Shown here: piece by piece, positions 23,174 through 31,249 of the stretch | How positions within the stretch are numbered: position 1 is the stretch's first letter | Layout: every line of letters begins with the position of its first letter | Origin: Gemmatimonadota bacterium | GTDB lineage: Bacteria; Latescibacterota; UBA2968; UBA8231 | DNA: 36,064 nt | NCBI GenBank assembly: GCA_028875345.1 | Contig: JAPPEG010000012.1 | Coordinates: 1 to 36,064, forward strand | Direction: 5' to 3' | Translations under genes and position numbers: made by a program | The notes under the pieces: model-generated | The model's input: only the letters and a program-made list of their open reading frames with translations | Database searches by the model: none | Told to the model about the DNA's origin: nothing

Positions 23174-24544
23174 CTAGTTCTCCGGCGTCTTTACGGCGTC
23201 CCGGATTTCGCGGATGGTACCTTCCAGCCGATCTAGTCGCTCGTTCACGTCTTTTACGTCTTCTTGAATTTTCGTCACGATCCCGACTTGCTCTTCTAGC
23301 TCCTCTACCTTCAAGGAATCCTCGTCGCTTACGAGGATGCTCGTCAGCGTCGCCGTAAAGACACCCACCAGCACCATACCCGTAATCACCAGAAAAACAG
23401 TGAGAATTTTGCCCGAAGCCGTCTCGGGATTGTGGATGTCGGCGTACCCGCCGGTGACCAGCGTCGTAAAGCTCCACCAAAGACTCGCCCCAAATCCCGA
23501 ACCAGACTCCATGCGCTCCAAGCCCATGAAAATGAAGGCCCCAAACACGAGCGATAACATGCCGTACAGCAGAGACCGCTTGAGGAGCCGCACGTCCAAC
23601 GTGGTGCTCAAGTGATCCATGCCCCGCCAGAAAAACAGCGCGATGCGGAACAAGCGCAGCGCCCGTAAAATTCGCACGGCCCTGAGCAGACGCCCCAAGC
23701 GAACGATACCTAGGTCGCCGACCTGTGATGCGGCGATGACCTGTACCGGGGGCAGTGGAATGGACGTTATGAAGTCTATCCAGTTGTTTTTCCAATACCA
23801 CTTTTTGGAAGCGGCAAGCCGGTGTTCAAAAAAGAAGTTGGCCATGAAAATGGTGCAGCAGATCACGTCTATAATCCAGAATATCCACAACGTACCGACG
23901 GAAAAATGGGGCTCTATTTCCACAACGGGGTTGGCGTAGTGCTCTCCGAGGTGGATGACGTCCGCTTGTGTTAGTTTGCCTTCAACTACCTGTCCGGAAA
24001 CAAGCGCACCCGACCCAACCGCATCCACTATGTGAATGTTCACCCGCTCATACCCTTGTCCCCCGTTCAAAACGTTTATTCGGTGGATCCTGCCTTCTAC
24101 TACCTCGGCTTTTGCAATGGCGCCACTACCTGTGGCCCCGATGCCGAGGAAGTCGATGCCGAGCATTGTGATCAGAAAAAGTATGAGAAAAAAGATGATC
24201 AGGTCTTTGGCTCGCACCCGCGCGACGCTGCCTAGGACTCTAGCTTGTTCATCCATCAGGTGTTTCTTTTGGCGCGCCTGCTCAATGATCCGGACCTTAT
24301 CCTGCAATTTTTCTTTTTCGGCGTTTAACCTGGCGATCTGCGCTTCAGCTTTATCCAGACTCAGTTCGTATTGGCCGTGTCGTTTACTCAAACTGACCGT
24401 TTCGACCTTTTCGATCATTTCGTCGAGTTCTTTTTCTCCCTCGACTAGCTGATGGCCGATCCTATCGATCTCCTGCATTACCACGTCTTTCATCTTGGTA
24501 ATGCGTTCGAGAGAGCACGATTCGAGTCGCCTTGATAATGACAT
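23174..24544 (-). CDS. Voltage-gated-type ion channel with altered filter and extracellular repeat insert
   Basis: The 456-residue protein has an N-terminal coiled coil (about 20-105), S1 at 115-135, and an extracytoplasmic insert with two similar repeats (139-175 and 177-212; each GSGA...VVEG...G..Y). S2 is at 217-240, S3 near 255-272, and S4 at about 279-300 has regularly spaced arginines (RLGRLLRAVRILRALRLFR). S5 is at 324-342, a pore helix and filter lie at 352-370, S6 at 380-405, and a C-terminal coiled coil at 410-450. The filter reads TGGYAD where potassium channels have TVGYGD, so ion selectivity is open. The ATG at 24544 is chosen because AGGA lies about 8 bases upstream and an earlier start would overlap fhs. 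It follows fhs by 40 bases. Confidence 0.85.
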   Translation of the reverse strand: MSLSRRLESCSLERITKMKDVVMQEIDRIGHQLVEGEKELDEMIEKVETVSLSKRHGQYELSLDKAEAQIARLNAEKEKLQDKVRIIEQARQKKHLMDEQARVLGSVARVRAKDLIIFFLILFLITMLGIDFLGIGATGSGAIAKAEVVEGRIHRINVLNGGQGYERVNIHIVDAVGSGALVSGQVVEGKLTQADVIHLGEHYANPVVEIEPHFSVGTLWIFWIIDVICCTIFMANFFFEHRLAASKKWYWKNNWIDFITSIPLPPVQVIAASQVGDLGIVRLGRLLRAVRILRALRLFRIALFFWRGMDHLSTTLDVRLLKRSLLYGMLSLVFGAFIFMGLERMESGSGFGASLWWSFTTLVTGGYADIHNPETASGKILTVFLVITGMVLVGVFTATLTSILVSDEDSLKVEELEEQVGIVTKIQEDVKDVNERLDRLEGTIREIRDAVKTPEN

Positions 24545-24584
24545 GGTGCGTCGTCCTGTATAGTTTGCGGGTTGTCGATCCCTC

Positions 24585-26258
24585 TTAGAATAGCCCCTTG
24601 ATCTGCCCTGCTTCGTCGAGGTCAATCGACTCGGCTGAGGGTTTCTTCGGCAGGCCGGGCATGGTCATAATATCGCCCGTCAGCACCACCACAAAGCCAG
24701 CCCCGGCCGAGACTTTGACGTCGCGGATCGGCACGTCAAAGCCGCGCGGCCGCCCCTTGAGCCCGGGATCGGTCGAGAGCGAGTACTGAGTTTTGGCGAT
24801 GCAGACGGGCAGGTTGCCGTAGCCTTCGTCCTCCAGCCGCCTGAATTTGCCGCGCAGCAGCTTGTCCCCCATGATATCGTCGGCACCGTAAATCGCTTGG
24901 GCGACGGTGCGGACCTTGTCCCAAAGCCGCATGTCGTCGGGATAGAGCAACCGGAAGTCGCTCTGCGTGTTTTCGGCCACCTGCACCACGGTGCGGGCGA
25001 GGTCTTCGGCTCCTGCGCCGCCGAGGGCGTGGTGATGCGCGGGTATGATTTCAACGCCGAGGTGAGCGCACTTGTCGCGGATGCATTGAATCTCGTCATC
25101 CGTATCCGTAGCAAAGGCGTTGACCGCGACGACGACGGGCAAGCCGAAGAGGCGGATGTTTTCGATGTGCTTCTTGAGATTTTCGACGCCCCTTTCAACC
25201 GCTCCGATATTGGGTTTGGCGATGCTTTTGAGCGCGGCACCACCGTGAAATTTGAGCGCACGCACCGTGGCCACCAACACTACGAGGTCCGGGGCTAGGC
25301 CGCTCTGGCGGCACTTGATGTTGGCGAATTTCTCCGCGCCCAAGTCCGCGCCAAAGCCAGCCTCGGTGATGGTGTATTCAGACAGGCGCGTGCTCAGGCG
25401 GGTGGCGGCGATGGAGTTGCAGCCGTGGGCGATATTGGCAAAAGGGCCGCCGTGGACTAACGCCGGGTTGCCCTCTAGGGTCTGCACCAAGTTGGGCTGG
25501 CAGGCGTCCTTGAGCAGCACCGCCATGGCACCGTGGACTGCTAGGTCCGCAGCGCGAACGGTCTCGCGGGAGCGAGTCTGAGCGACGACGATCCGCCCGA
25601 GCCGCTCTTTGAGCTCGGCCCGCGATTCGGACAAGCAGAGGATGGCCATGACCTCCGAGGCGACGGCAATGTCGAATCCCGATTGGCGCGGAAAGGAGTT
25701 GGCGGTCCCCCCTAGTCCGATGACGATATCGCGCAGTGCCCGGTCATTTATGTCGAGGACGCGGTTCCAGACGATGCGGCGGTGATCAATGCGGCGCACA
25801 TTGCCGTGGTGGATGTAGTTGTCGAGGGCCGCGGCGAGTAGGTTATGGGCGGCGGATACTGCGTGGATATCGCCGGTGAAGTGGAGGTTGATGTCCTCCA
25901 TCGGTGCCACCTGAGCATAGCCGCCGCCCGCGCCGCCCCCCTTCATACCGAAGCAAGGCCCCAGCGAAGGCTCGCGCAGACAGACGGTGGCGCGCTTGCC
26001 AATGCGGTTGAGCGCGTCGCCTAAGCCGATAGTGGTGGTGGTTTTGCCCTCGCCCGCCGGAGTCGGGTTGATGGCCGAGACGAGAACCAGCTTGCCGGTA
26101 GTAGGTGCGTCTTCGAGCTGCTGGCAGAATTCCTGTGAGATTTTGGCCTTGACGCGGCCGTAGTGTTCGAGGTGTTCGGAGCCGATCCCGAGCTGGGCGG
26201 CCACATCGTCGATGGAACGGAGTGAGGTCTGGCGGGCGATTTCGATATCGGGTAGCAA
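24585..26258 (-). CDS. fhs: Formate-tetrahydrofolate ligase
   Basis: It makes 10-formyl-THF from formate, ATP and THF. The 557-residue protein matches the family length if it starts at the TTG at 26258, which has CAGGAG five bases upstream; an ATG 29 codons earlier would add an unrelated tail and overlap the SDR gene. Visible motifs are [20 protein letters not shown] (nucleotide-binding, about 65-84), [20 protein letters not shown] and [15 protein letters not shown]. The upstream neighbours are an SDR (28-base gap) and a sugar isomerase, so the gene may be co-expressed with sugar-acid catabolism. Confidence 0.96.
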   Translation of the reverse strand: MLPDIEIARQTSLRSIDDVAAQLGIGSEHLEHYGRVKAKISQEFCQQLEDAPTTGKLVLVSAINPTPAGEGKTTTTIGLGDALNRIGKRATVCLREPSLGPCFGMKGGGAGGGYAQVAPMEDINLHFTGDIHAVSAAHNLLAAALDNYIHHGNVRRIDHRRIVWNRVLDINDRALRDIVIGLGGTANSFPRQSGFDIAVASEVMAILCLSESRAELKERLGRIVVAQTRSRETVRAADLAVHGAMAVLLKDACQPNLVQTLEGNPALVHGGPFANIAHGCNSIAATRLSTRLSEYTITEAGFGADLGAEKFANIKCRQSGLAPDLVVLVATVRALKFHGGAALKSIAKPNIGAVERGVENLKKHIENIRLFGLPVVVAVNAFATDTDDEIQCIRDKCAHLGVEIIPAHHHALGGAGAEDLARTVVQVAENTQSDFRLLYPDDMRLWDKVRTVAQAIYGADDIMGDKLLRGKFRRLEDEGYGNLPVCIAKTQYSLSTDPGLKGRPRGFDVPIRDVKVSAGAGFVVVLTGDIMTMPGLPKKPSAESIDLDEAGQIKGLF

Positions 26259-26286
26259 AGTGAACTCCTGATTTGGATAGGTCGGT

Positions 26287-27105
26287 CTATACGCCACAAA
26301 ACGCGGAAAAGCCGCCGTCGATGGGCACGATGGCACCGGTGACAAACGCGGCTGCGTCCGAAAAGAGCCACAGGGCCGCGCCGACGACTTCGTGCGGGTC
26401 GCCGAAGCGGGTCATGGGGACGTTTTTGAGAATGGTCTGGCCGCGATCGGTCAGTTCGCCGCTTGCTTCGTCGAGGAGCAGGAAGCGGTTTTGCGCGGTA
26501 ATCATAAAGCCCGGGGCCACGGCATTGACGCGAATTTTGGACGCGTAGGTCGTGGCCATGTGCACGGCTAGCCAGCGAGTAAAACTATCGGCCGCCGCCT
26601 TGCCGTTGGAATACGCCAAGGCCCGCGACAGCGGCAGCCCTCCGCCGATGGAGGTGATATTGACAACAGCTCCATCGCCTTTAGCGGCGAAGACGCGGCC
26701 CACTGCCTGCGAAGGTAGGACGGCGCTTAGATAATTGAGGTCCATCACCATCCTGACCGCCTCTGGATCAATATCAAAGAATTCGAGTTCCGAGGAAGTG
26801 GTGGTATCCTTGTGGCTGCCACCGGCCCCGTTGAGCAGGAAGTCGATGGTGCCAAAGTGCTCAATGGTCTCGGCAAGCGCGGCCTCGACGCTGTCTTTGC
26901 TGACGACGTTGCACTCGACGGGGAGGACCTTGTTGGGAAAGTCTTGGTTGATCTCGTCGGCTTTGGCGCGGGCCGCCTCTGGTGAAATGTCCCAGATCGC
27001 CACCTCAGCGCCCGCTTGCGCGAGGCCGCGGGCGATCTCGCCGCCAATAGCACCGCCAGCGCCGGTCGCCACGGCCTTTTTGCCGTGGAAGTCAAAAGTA
27101 GTCAA
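26287..27105 (-). CDS. SDR-family oxidoreductase, D-mannonate oxidoreductase-like
   Basis: A 272-residue Rossmann-fold enzyme. It has TGAGGAIG at 14-21 for NAD(P) binding, NGAGG at about 92-96, Asn124, and the catalytic Ser152-Tyr165-Lys169. The C-terminal part ([18 protein letters not shown], then [18 protein letters not shown] and [12 protein letters not shown]) resembles the SDR group that interconverts D-fructuronate and D-mannonate in uronate breakdown. The TTG at 27105 has AGGAGAGG upstream. It lies between a sugar isomerase/epimerase and fhs on the same strand. The substrate assignment is by resemblance only. Confidence 0.85.
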   Translation of the reverse strand: MTTFDFHGKKAVATGAGGAIGGEIARGLAQAGAEVAIWDISPEAARAKADEINQDFPNKVLPVECNVVSKDSVEAALAETIEHFGTIDFLLNGAGGSHKDTTTSSELEFFDIDPEAVRMVMDLNYLSAVLPSQAVGRVFAAKGDGAVVNITSIGGGLPLSRALAYSNGKAAADSFTRWLAVHMATTYASKIRVNAVAPGFMITAQNRFLLLDEASGELTDRGQTILKNVPMTRFGDPHEVVGAALWLFSDAAAFVTGAIVPIDGGFSAFCGV

Positions 27106-27220
27106 GGTGATGCCTCTCCTTCTGTTAAAATTCAGTCGCTGAGCCGTCGTGCCGACCGATGCGAGGTCCGGTCTGGGGAATCGTCAATGCGGGCAGTGTC
27201 GAGGAAAGGGTGGGAGGTGC

Positions 27221-28051
27221 TCATCGTCGCCGCGCTGGAGAGCGGCCCTTGATCAGCGCCGGTGCCAACGCCGCGTAGCCGACCGCGCAGGATTCGGCGA
27301 AATCCATGGTGACAAAAGTCTCTATCGCTAGGGCTTCGGCAAAGCCGATGTCCCTAAGCGCCTGCACGATGCGCGGATAGTCGAGGCTTCCACGGCCGGG
27401 GATTTTGTGGTCCCAGTCGGGATGGGTGCCGATGTGGTCCTTGAGGTGGGCGTGGACGATGCGCCCCTGCCACTGGTGGGCGACCGCGACCGGATCCAAG
27501 CCGAGGAGCGTCAGATAGCACGGATCGAAATTGATGCCAAAGGACGCGCTGCCGATCTCGTCGTGCAACTCCAAGAAGCGCTCGGGGGTGTCGGTGAGCC
27601 AACCGGTCCACACGCCATCGACTGCCAATTGCACGTTGCGGGGCTCTGCGTAGGCAAGCGCGTCTTGGAGATAGGCGACCACTCGCCGCCAAGCTTCGGC
27701 TCGTTGGGCAGCATCGTCTTTGGGGCCACCCATGTGGAAGACGACGAGTGGTGCGTCGACGTCCACGGCCAGATCGACCGATCCCTTGAGGTCGAGCGGT
27801 TCGTCGGTAAAGAGCGAGTTTGCGAGATTGGCGTGGGTGATGACGGCTTCGATGGTCAGACCCAACCGGTCGGCAATGCTCCGCGTCTGCGCGCGCAACT
27901 CGGGCATCACTGAGCGCGGGTCCGCCGACGGCCCGTGAGTACCCGAAATGTCGATGCCGTCGTAGCCAGTAGCGGCGATTTTTTTCAGTGCCGGCTCGAG
28001 CGGCATTTCAAGCCGGTCGGTGTAGCTATAGGTGTAAAAGGCAAGGCGCAT
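27221..28051 (-). CDS. Sugar phosphate isomerase/epimerase (xylose-isomerase-like TIM barrel)
   Basis: A 276-residue protein of the AP-endonuclease-2/xylose-isomerase-like barrel family. It shows GYDGIDISG, the metal-binding stretches IEAVITHAN, FHMGGP, FGINFDPCYL, HAHLKDH and a late IETFVTMD. Such enzymes isomerise or epimerise sugars or sugar acids, or act as keto-sugar lyases; the substrate is not evident. It diverges from the Gfo/Idh gene across a 128-bp region, a common pairing for catabolic gene sets in this type of organism. It leads the minus-strand run isomerase-SDR-fhs-channel, although 115 bp separate it from the SDR start. Confidence 0.85.
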   Translation of the reverse strand: MRLAFYTYSYTDRLEMPLEPALKKIAATGYDGIDISGTHGPSADPRSVMPELRAQTRSIADRLGLTIEAVITHANLANSLFTDEPLDLKGSVDLAVDVDAPLVVFHMGGPKDDAAQRAEAWRRVVAYLQDALAYAEPRNVQLAVDGVWTGWLTDTPERFLELHDEIGSASFGINFDPCYLTLLGLDPVAVAHQWQGRIVHAHLKDHIGTHPDWDHKIPGRGSLDYPRIVQALRDIGFAEALAIETFVTMDFAESCAVGYAALAPALIKGRSPARRR

Positions 28052-28090
28052 AACTTAAATTAAATTGCTGAATATCGACGTACATGGGAG

Positions 28091-28114
28091 GCTTCTTCCT
28101 TGGTCGGAGGAAGC
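28091..28114. promoter_or_regulatory. Inverted repeat in the divergent isomerase/Gfo-Idh region
   Basis: GCTTCTTCC and GGAGGAAGC (one mismatch, able to pair as G-U) flank ttggtc. Its location between two divergent catabolic genes suits an operator or a leader hairpin. No promoter could be matched convincingly. Confidence 0.35.
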
Positions 28115-28179
28115 AAAGCGCACATCTTATTCTAGTTAATCAGACCCTTTTTAGCAATTTTACGCAGAGGAGATACGAC

Positions 28180-29262
28180 ATGGCACAACCGTTGGGCAAA
28201 GCCTATGAACAGATCGCGGCGACGCAGCCGCGCGGAACGTATCGCGGCGCAGTGGTCGGCTGCGGGCGGATGGGCAGCACCATTGACGACGAGCACATCG
28301 GGATGCCGCACTATCCGTGGCCGTGGGCACATGCCCCGGCGATGATCGAAGCGCGGGGTATTGAGTTGATCGGCGCGGCCGACGTGGACCGGGCCAAGCT
28401 GGACGACTTTGCCCAGCGCTGGGGGGTGGACGCCCTGTACGAAGACTATCGCGAGTTGGTCGTCCAAGAGCAGCCCGACGTAGTGGCGGTGACGACGCGG
28501 CCCGACGAGCGCGCCGAGGTGGTCATCGGCCTAGCCGAGGCCGGAGTGCGGGCGATCTTTGCCACCAAGCCGATGTGCCGCACCTTGGCCGAGACCGATG
28601 CCATGATCGCGGCGTGCAAGGCGAGCGGCACCATTCTGTCCATCGCCTGCCATCTCAACTGGTACAACTGGTACACCAATGCGCGTCAGGCCATAGCAGA
28701 CGGGGCGATTGGCCGGTTGCGCTCCATGATCTGCCACAGCCCGCACAGCCTGTCGAATCTGCAAAGCCATACGCTGGCTCTGTTTCGGCTGTTTGCCGGA
28801 GCGCCGGCCGAGTGGGTGATGGGCGAGATGGACGACGATGCGCAGGCCGCGGCCGACCGGGATTTATCCGGCTCGGGCTACATTGCCTACGCCAATGGAG
28901 TGCGCGGCTTTTTGAACTCCCGAGCCGACCGCTCGGGGCATGGGTGGACCTTGGAGTTTATCGGCGAGCGAGGGATGATCGTCTCGCGCAATGCTCACGC
29001 GCAATTCGAGCTGTGGGGGGCGCACCCAGAGACCGGCGAGCCGATCCAGCGGCAGTTTCCCAACCCGTGGCACCCGCGTTCGTCCATGGTCGATGCAATT
29101 GAGGGCGTCTGTCGGGCGATTGAAGAGGGGGAAGAGCGGATTTGTCCAGGGGAATTTGGGCGCGAGGCGCTGGAGATCGCCATTGGCTTGCGCGAGTCGC
29201 ATCGGCAGGGCAATGGGCGGGTGGATTTGCCGCTGATGGATCGGGCGTTGCGGATGGGTTAG
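28180..29262 (+). CDS. Gfo/Idh/MocA-family oxidoreductase
   Basis: A 360-residue NAD(P)-dependent sugar or polyol dehydrogenase-like protein. The ATG at 28180 is chosen for the upstream GAGGAG; the frame is open 32 codons further. The Rossmann motif GCGRMG is at 27-32. The usual EKP cofactor motif reads TKP (FATKPMCRTLAE), keeping the Lys and Pro. Then come SIACHLNWYNW and GALGFLNSRAD-like active-site strands. The substrate is unknown. The stop is four bases before the displaced copy of the GMC gene tail. Confidence 0.9.
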   Translation: MAQPLGKAYEQIAATQPRGTYRGAVVGCGRMGSTIDDEHIGMPHYPWPWAHAPAMIEARGIELIGAADVDRAKLDDFAQRWGVDALYEDYRELVVQEQPDVVAVTTRPDERAEVVIGLAEAGVRAIFATKPMCRTLAETDAMIAACKASGTILSIACHLNWYNWYTNARQAIADGAIGRLRSMICHSPHSLSNLQSHTLALFRLFAGAPAEWVMGEMDDDAQAAADRDLSGSGYIAYANGVRGFLNSRADRSGHGWTLEFIGERGMIVSRNAHAQFELWGAHPETGEPIQRQFPNPWHPRSSMVDAIEGVCRAIEEGEERICPGEFGREALEIAIGLRESHRQGNGRVDLPLMDRALRMG

Positions 29263-29265
29263 CAG

Positions 29266-29293
29266 GCCTGTTCAGCGCATGAGATTGGCGATG
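29266..29293 (-). repeat. 28-bp displaced copy of the GMC oxidoreductase 3' end (partner 29613-29640)
   Basis: 26 of 28 bases match 29613-29640, the first 18 perfectly, in the same orientation. Read on the minus strand it encodes IANLMR and a TGA, against IADLMR and TGA at the end of the intact gene; both copies continue six bases past the stop. It lies between the Gfo/Idh stop and the UPF0175 gene. Confidence 0.8.
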
Positions 29294-29310
29294 TATTGCT
29301 GATTACGACC

Positions 29311-29562
29311 TCAGGCATTTTGGCGGTCCTGTTCTAATTCCTCATGGGTCATATCAAAGATAGGCACACCGTAGTGACTCATATTTTGGAGAAATTGGAT
29401 GCGCGACATGCCAGCCAATTCAGCCGCACGCCCGGAAGACATCTTACCCATTTCATAGAGCTTGGCGGCGGCAGCCATGCGAACCTCTTGGGTAAATTCT
29501 TCGGGCGTCTCTTTTAAGGACAGAAAAACCTCTTCTGGGACTTCAATCTGAATCGTCTGCAT
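29311..29562 (-). CDS. UPF0175 family small protein (antitoxin-like), orphan
   Basis: An 83-residue protein with IQIEVPEEVFLSL at the start, then YEMGKMSSGRAAELAGMSRI (a helix-turn-helix-like core) and YGVPIFDMTHEELEQD. This is the UPF0175 pattern, often found as the putative antitoxin next to a PIN-domain (DUF3368) gene. The ATG at 29562 has AAAGGA just upstream. No PIN gene follows: the next downstream DNA is the displaced GMC tail and the convergent Gfo/Idh gene. The whole gene is bracketed by the 28-bp direct repeat, so it looks like a one-gene insert. Confidence 0.85.
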   Translation of the reverse strand: MQTIQIEVPEEVFLSLKETPEEFTQEVRMAAAAKLYEMGKMSSGRAAELAGMSRIQFLQNMSHYGVPIFDMTHEELEQDRQNA

Positions 29563-29612
29563 TGTTATTCCTTTGGTATCAGTGGTCTGATGGGACGGGT
29601 GTGGGACACGAC

Positions 29613-29640
29613 GCCTGTTCAGCGCATGAGGTCGGCGATG
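29613..29640 (-). repeat. Intact-gene copy of the 28-bp GMC 3'-end repeat (partner 29266-29293)
   Basis: It covers the last codons of the GMC gene, its TGA and six bases after it. The offset to the other copy is 347 bp. Confidence 0.8.
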
Positions 29641-31184
29641 CGCTCGCCAATGGCCATAGAGGTAATGTTGGTGTTGGCGCGCACGCAGTCGGGCATGATG
29701 GCTGCGTCGGCGACGCGCAGGTTTTTGAGGCCGTGTACCCGGCCGTACTGATCGACGACGGCCATTGCGTCGCTCGCCGGTCCCATCTTGCAGGTCGAGG
29801 AGACGTGGTGGCTGGTGCCCACTTCGCGCCTCATCCACTCGTCGAGCGCGGCGTCGGTGTCGAGTTCGGCGTCGGTGGGGCCGATGCGCTCGACGACGAG
29901 GGCGTTGAGTGCATCGTGGTTGAGCAGGTCGATGATGATGCGGATGGATTCGCGCAGGCGGCGGCAGTCTGAAGGCTCGGCCAAGTAGTTGTAGTCGAGC
30001 ACAGGCTGCACGTGCGGGTCGGTAGAGGCCAGTTTGAGTTCGCCCTGCCCCTCGGCCAAGTAGATGCAGCCGACCAAGTAAAAGCCTAAAGATTTGGAAT
30101 GCGACGAGGTGTAGTAGCCCTCCGTCGTGGCAAAGGAAGCCGGGATGATGAACATGTCGTTGCGCAAATCCGATCCAGCGGCCGTGTAGCGCAGGCCGAT
30201 TTGCAGCCGAGGCTCCGTGCCGTCGCCGAGGTACTCGTCCTTGGCCCGCAAAGTCACGCTCACTTGCGGATGATCGCGCAAATTCTGTCCGACGCCGGGC
30301 AGATCGCACACCACGTCAACGCCCATGGCCTCCAAGTGCGCGGCCGGTCCGACGCCCGACAGCAAGAGCAGGTGTGGCGAGCCAATCGCCCCGCCGCAGA
30401 GCACGATTTCTCCGCCGTGGACCGTGGATAGGGCACCGTCGCGCTCGACGAGCAGACCGGTGGCGCGCTGGCCGTCAAAGAGCACGCGGTGGACGTGGGT
30501 GTTGGCTTGAATGGTGAGGTTGGGACGACCGCGAGCTGGGTTGAGGTAGCCGATGTTGGTGCTCCAGCGGATGCTCTCGGCGTTGTTGAGGGCCAAGGGG
30601 CCGACGCCGGTGGAAGCAGGGTCGTTGTGATCGGGGCAGTCGGGGTAGCCAGCGGCGAGCGCGGCCTCGTAGAAGGCGCGGTGCTCGGGGTTGAGCTCGT
30701 GATCTTTGAACCGCCGCGCGCGGATGGGGCCGTCGGCACCGTGGTAGGGGGCGTCGCCGTAGTCCGGGTCGGATTCGAGGCGGCACAAAAAGGGCAACAG
30801 GGCGTCGTGGCTCCACAGGTCGTTGCCGGCCGCGGCCCACGAGTCGTAATCTTCGGGTACTCCGCGCAGAAAAATCTGCGCGTTGACCGCACTCGACCCG
30901 CCGACAATTTTGCCGCGCGGCACAAACATATAGGGGCGCAAATCCGTAGCCCGGGCGCGATATTCCCAGCCAAATCGGGTGCTCAAGCCAAAGGCGCGAT
31001 CCCAGATATTGCGATCGCGCCCGTACGCATAGCGAATCTCCTCGGGAAGGTCTTCAACCGCAGCAAAATCTGGCCCGGCCTCCAGCAGCAAGACCGACCG
31101 ACTCCGATCCTCGCTGAGCCGCGCTGCGAGCACCGCACCCGCCGCTCCAGCGCCAGCAATGACGACATCGTAAGACGCAGACAT
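29619..31184 (-). CDS. GMC-family FAD-dependent oxidoreductase
   Basis: A 521-residue flavoprotein oxidising alcohols (choline-dehydrogenase/glucose-oxidase type). It has GAGAAG at 11-16 for FAD, the PRGKIVGGSSAVNAQIFLRG signature, GAIGSPHLLLLSGVGP, and the C-terminal active-site region TSHHVSSTCKMG (His459-His460) followed by ANTNITSMAIGE. The ATG at 31184 has AAAGGGAG upstream. The substrate is not determined. It is 66 bp downstream of a flavin disulfide-reductase gene on the same strand. Its extreme 3' end is duplicated at 29266-29293. Confidence 0.92.
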   Translation of the reverse strand: MSASYDVVIAGAGAAGAVLAARLSEDRSRSVLLLEAGPDFAAVEDLPEEIRYAYGRDRNIWDRAFGLSTRFGWEYRARATDLRPYMFVPRGKIVGGSSAVNAQIFLRGVPEDYDSWAAAGNDLWSHDALLPFLCRLESDPDYGDAPYHGADGPIRARRFKDHELNPEHRAFYEAALAAGYPDCPDHNDPASTGVGPLALNNAESIRWSTNIGYLNPARGRPNLTIQANTHVHRVLFDGQRATGLLVERDGALSTVHGGEIVLCGGAIGSPHLLLLSGVGPAAHLEAMGVDVVCDLPGVGQNLRDHPQVSVTLRAKDEYLGDGTEPRLQIGLRYTAAGSDLRNDMFIIPASFATTEGYYTSSHSKSLGFYLVGCIYLAEGQGELKLASTDPHVQPVLDYNYLAEPSDCRRLRESIRIIIDLLNHDALNALVVERIGPTDAELDTDAALDEWMRREVGTSHHVSSTCKMGPASDAMAVVDQYGRVHGLKNLRVADAAIMPDCVRANTNITSMAIGERIADLMR

Positions 31185-31249
31185 AACAACTCCCTTTGTA
31201 AAGCACTCTTCGTGGATGCGTTAATATAGGGCACCCACGAGGGACATTC

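Noticed and set aside
22752-23801. 349-residue minus-strand frame spanning the decarboxylase and channel ends
   Set aside because: It is antisense to one gene and out of frame with the other, with no recognisable domain.
29311-30309. A 332-residue minus-strand frame extending the UPF0175 gene upstream
   Set aside because: The upstream 250 residues are an arginine/histidine-rich out-of-frame reading of the GMC gene. The real start is the ATG at 29562 with its own ribosome-binding site.
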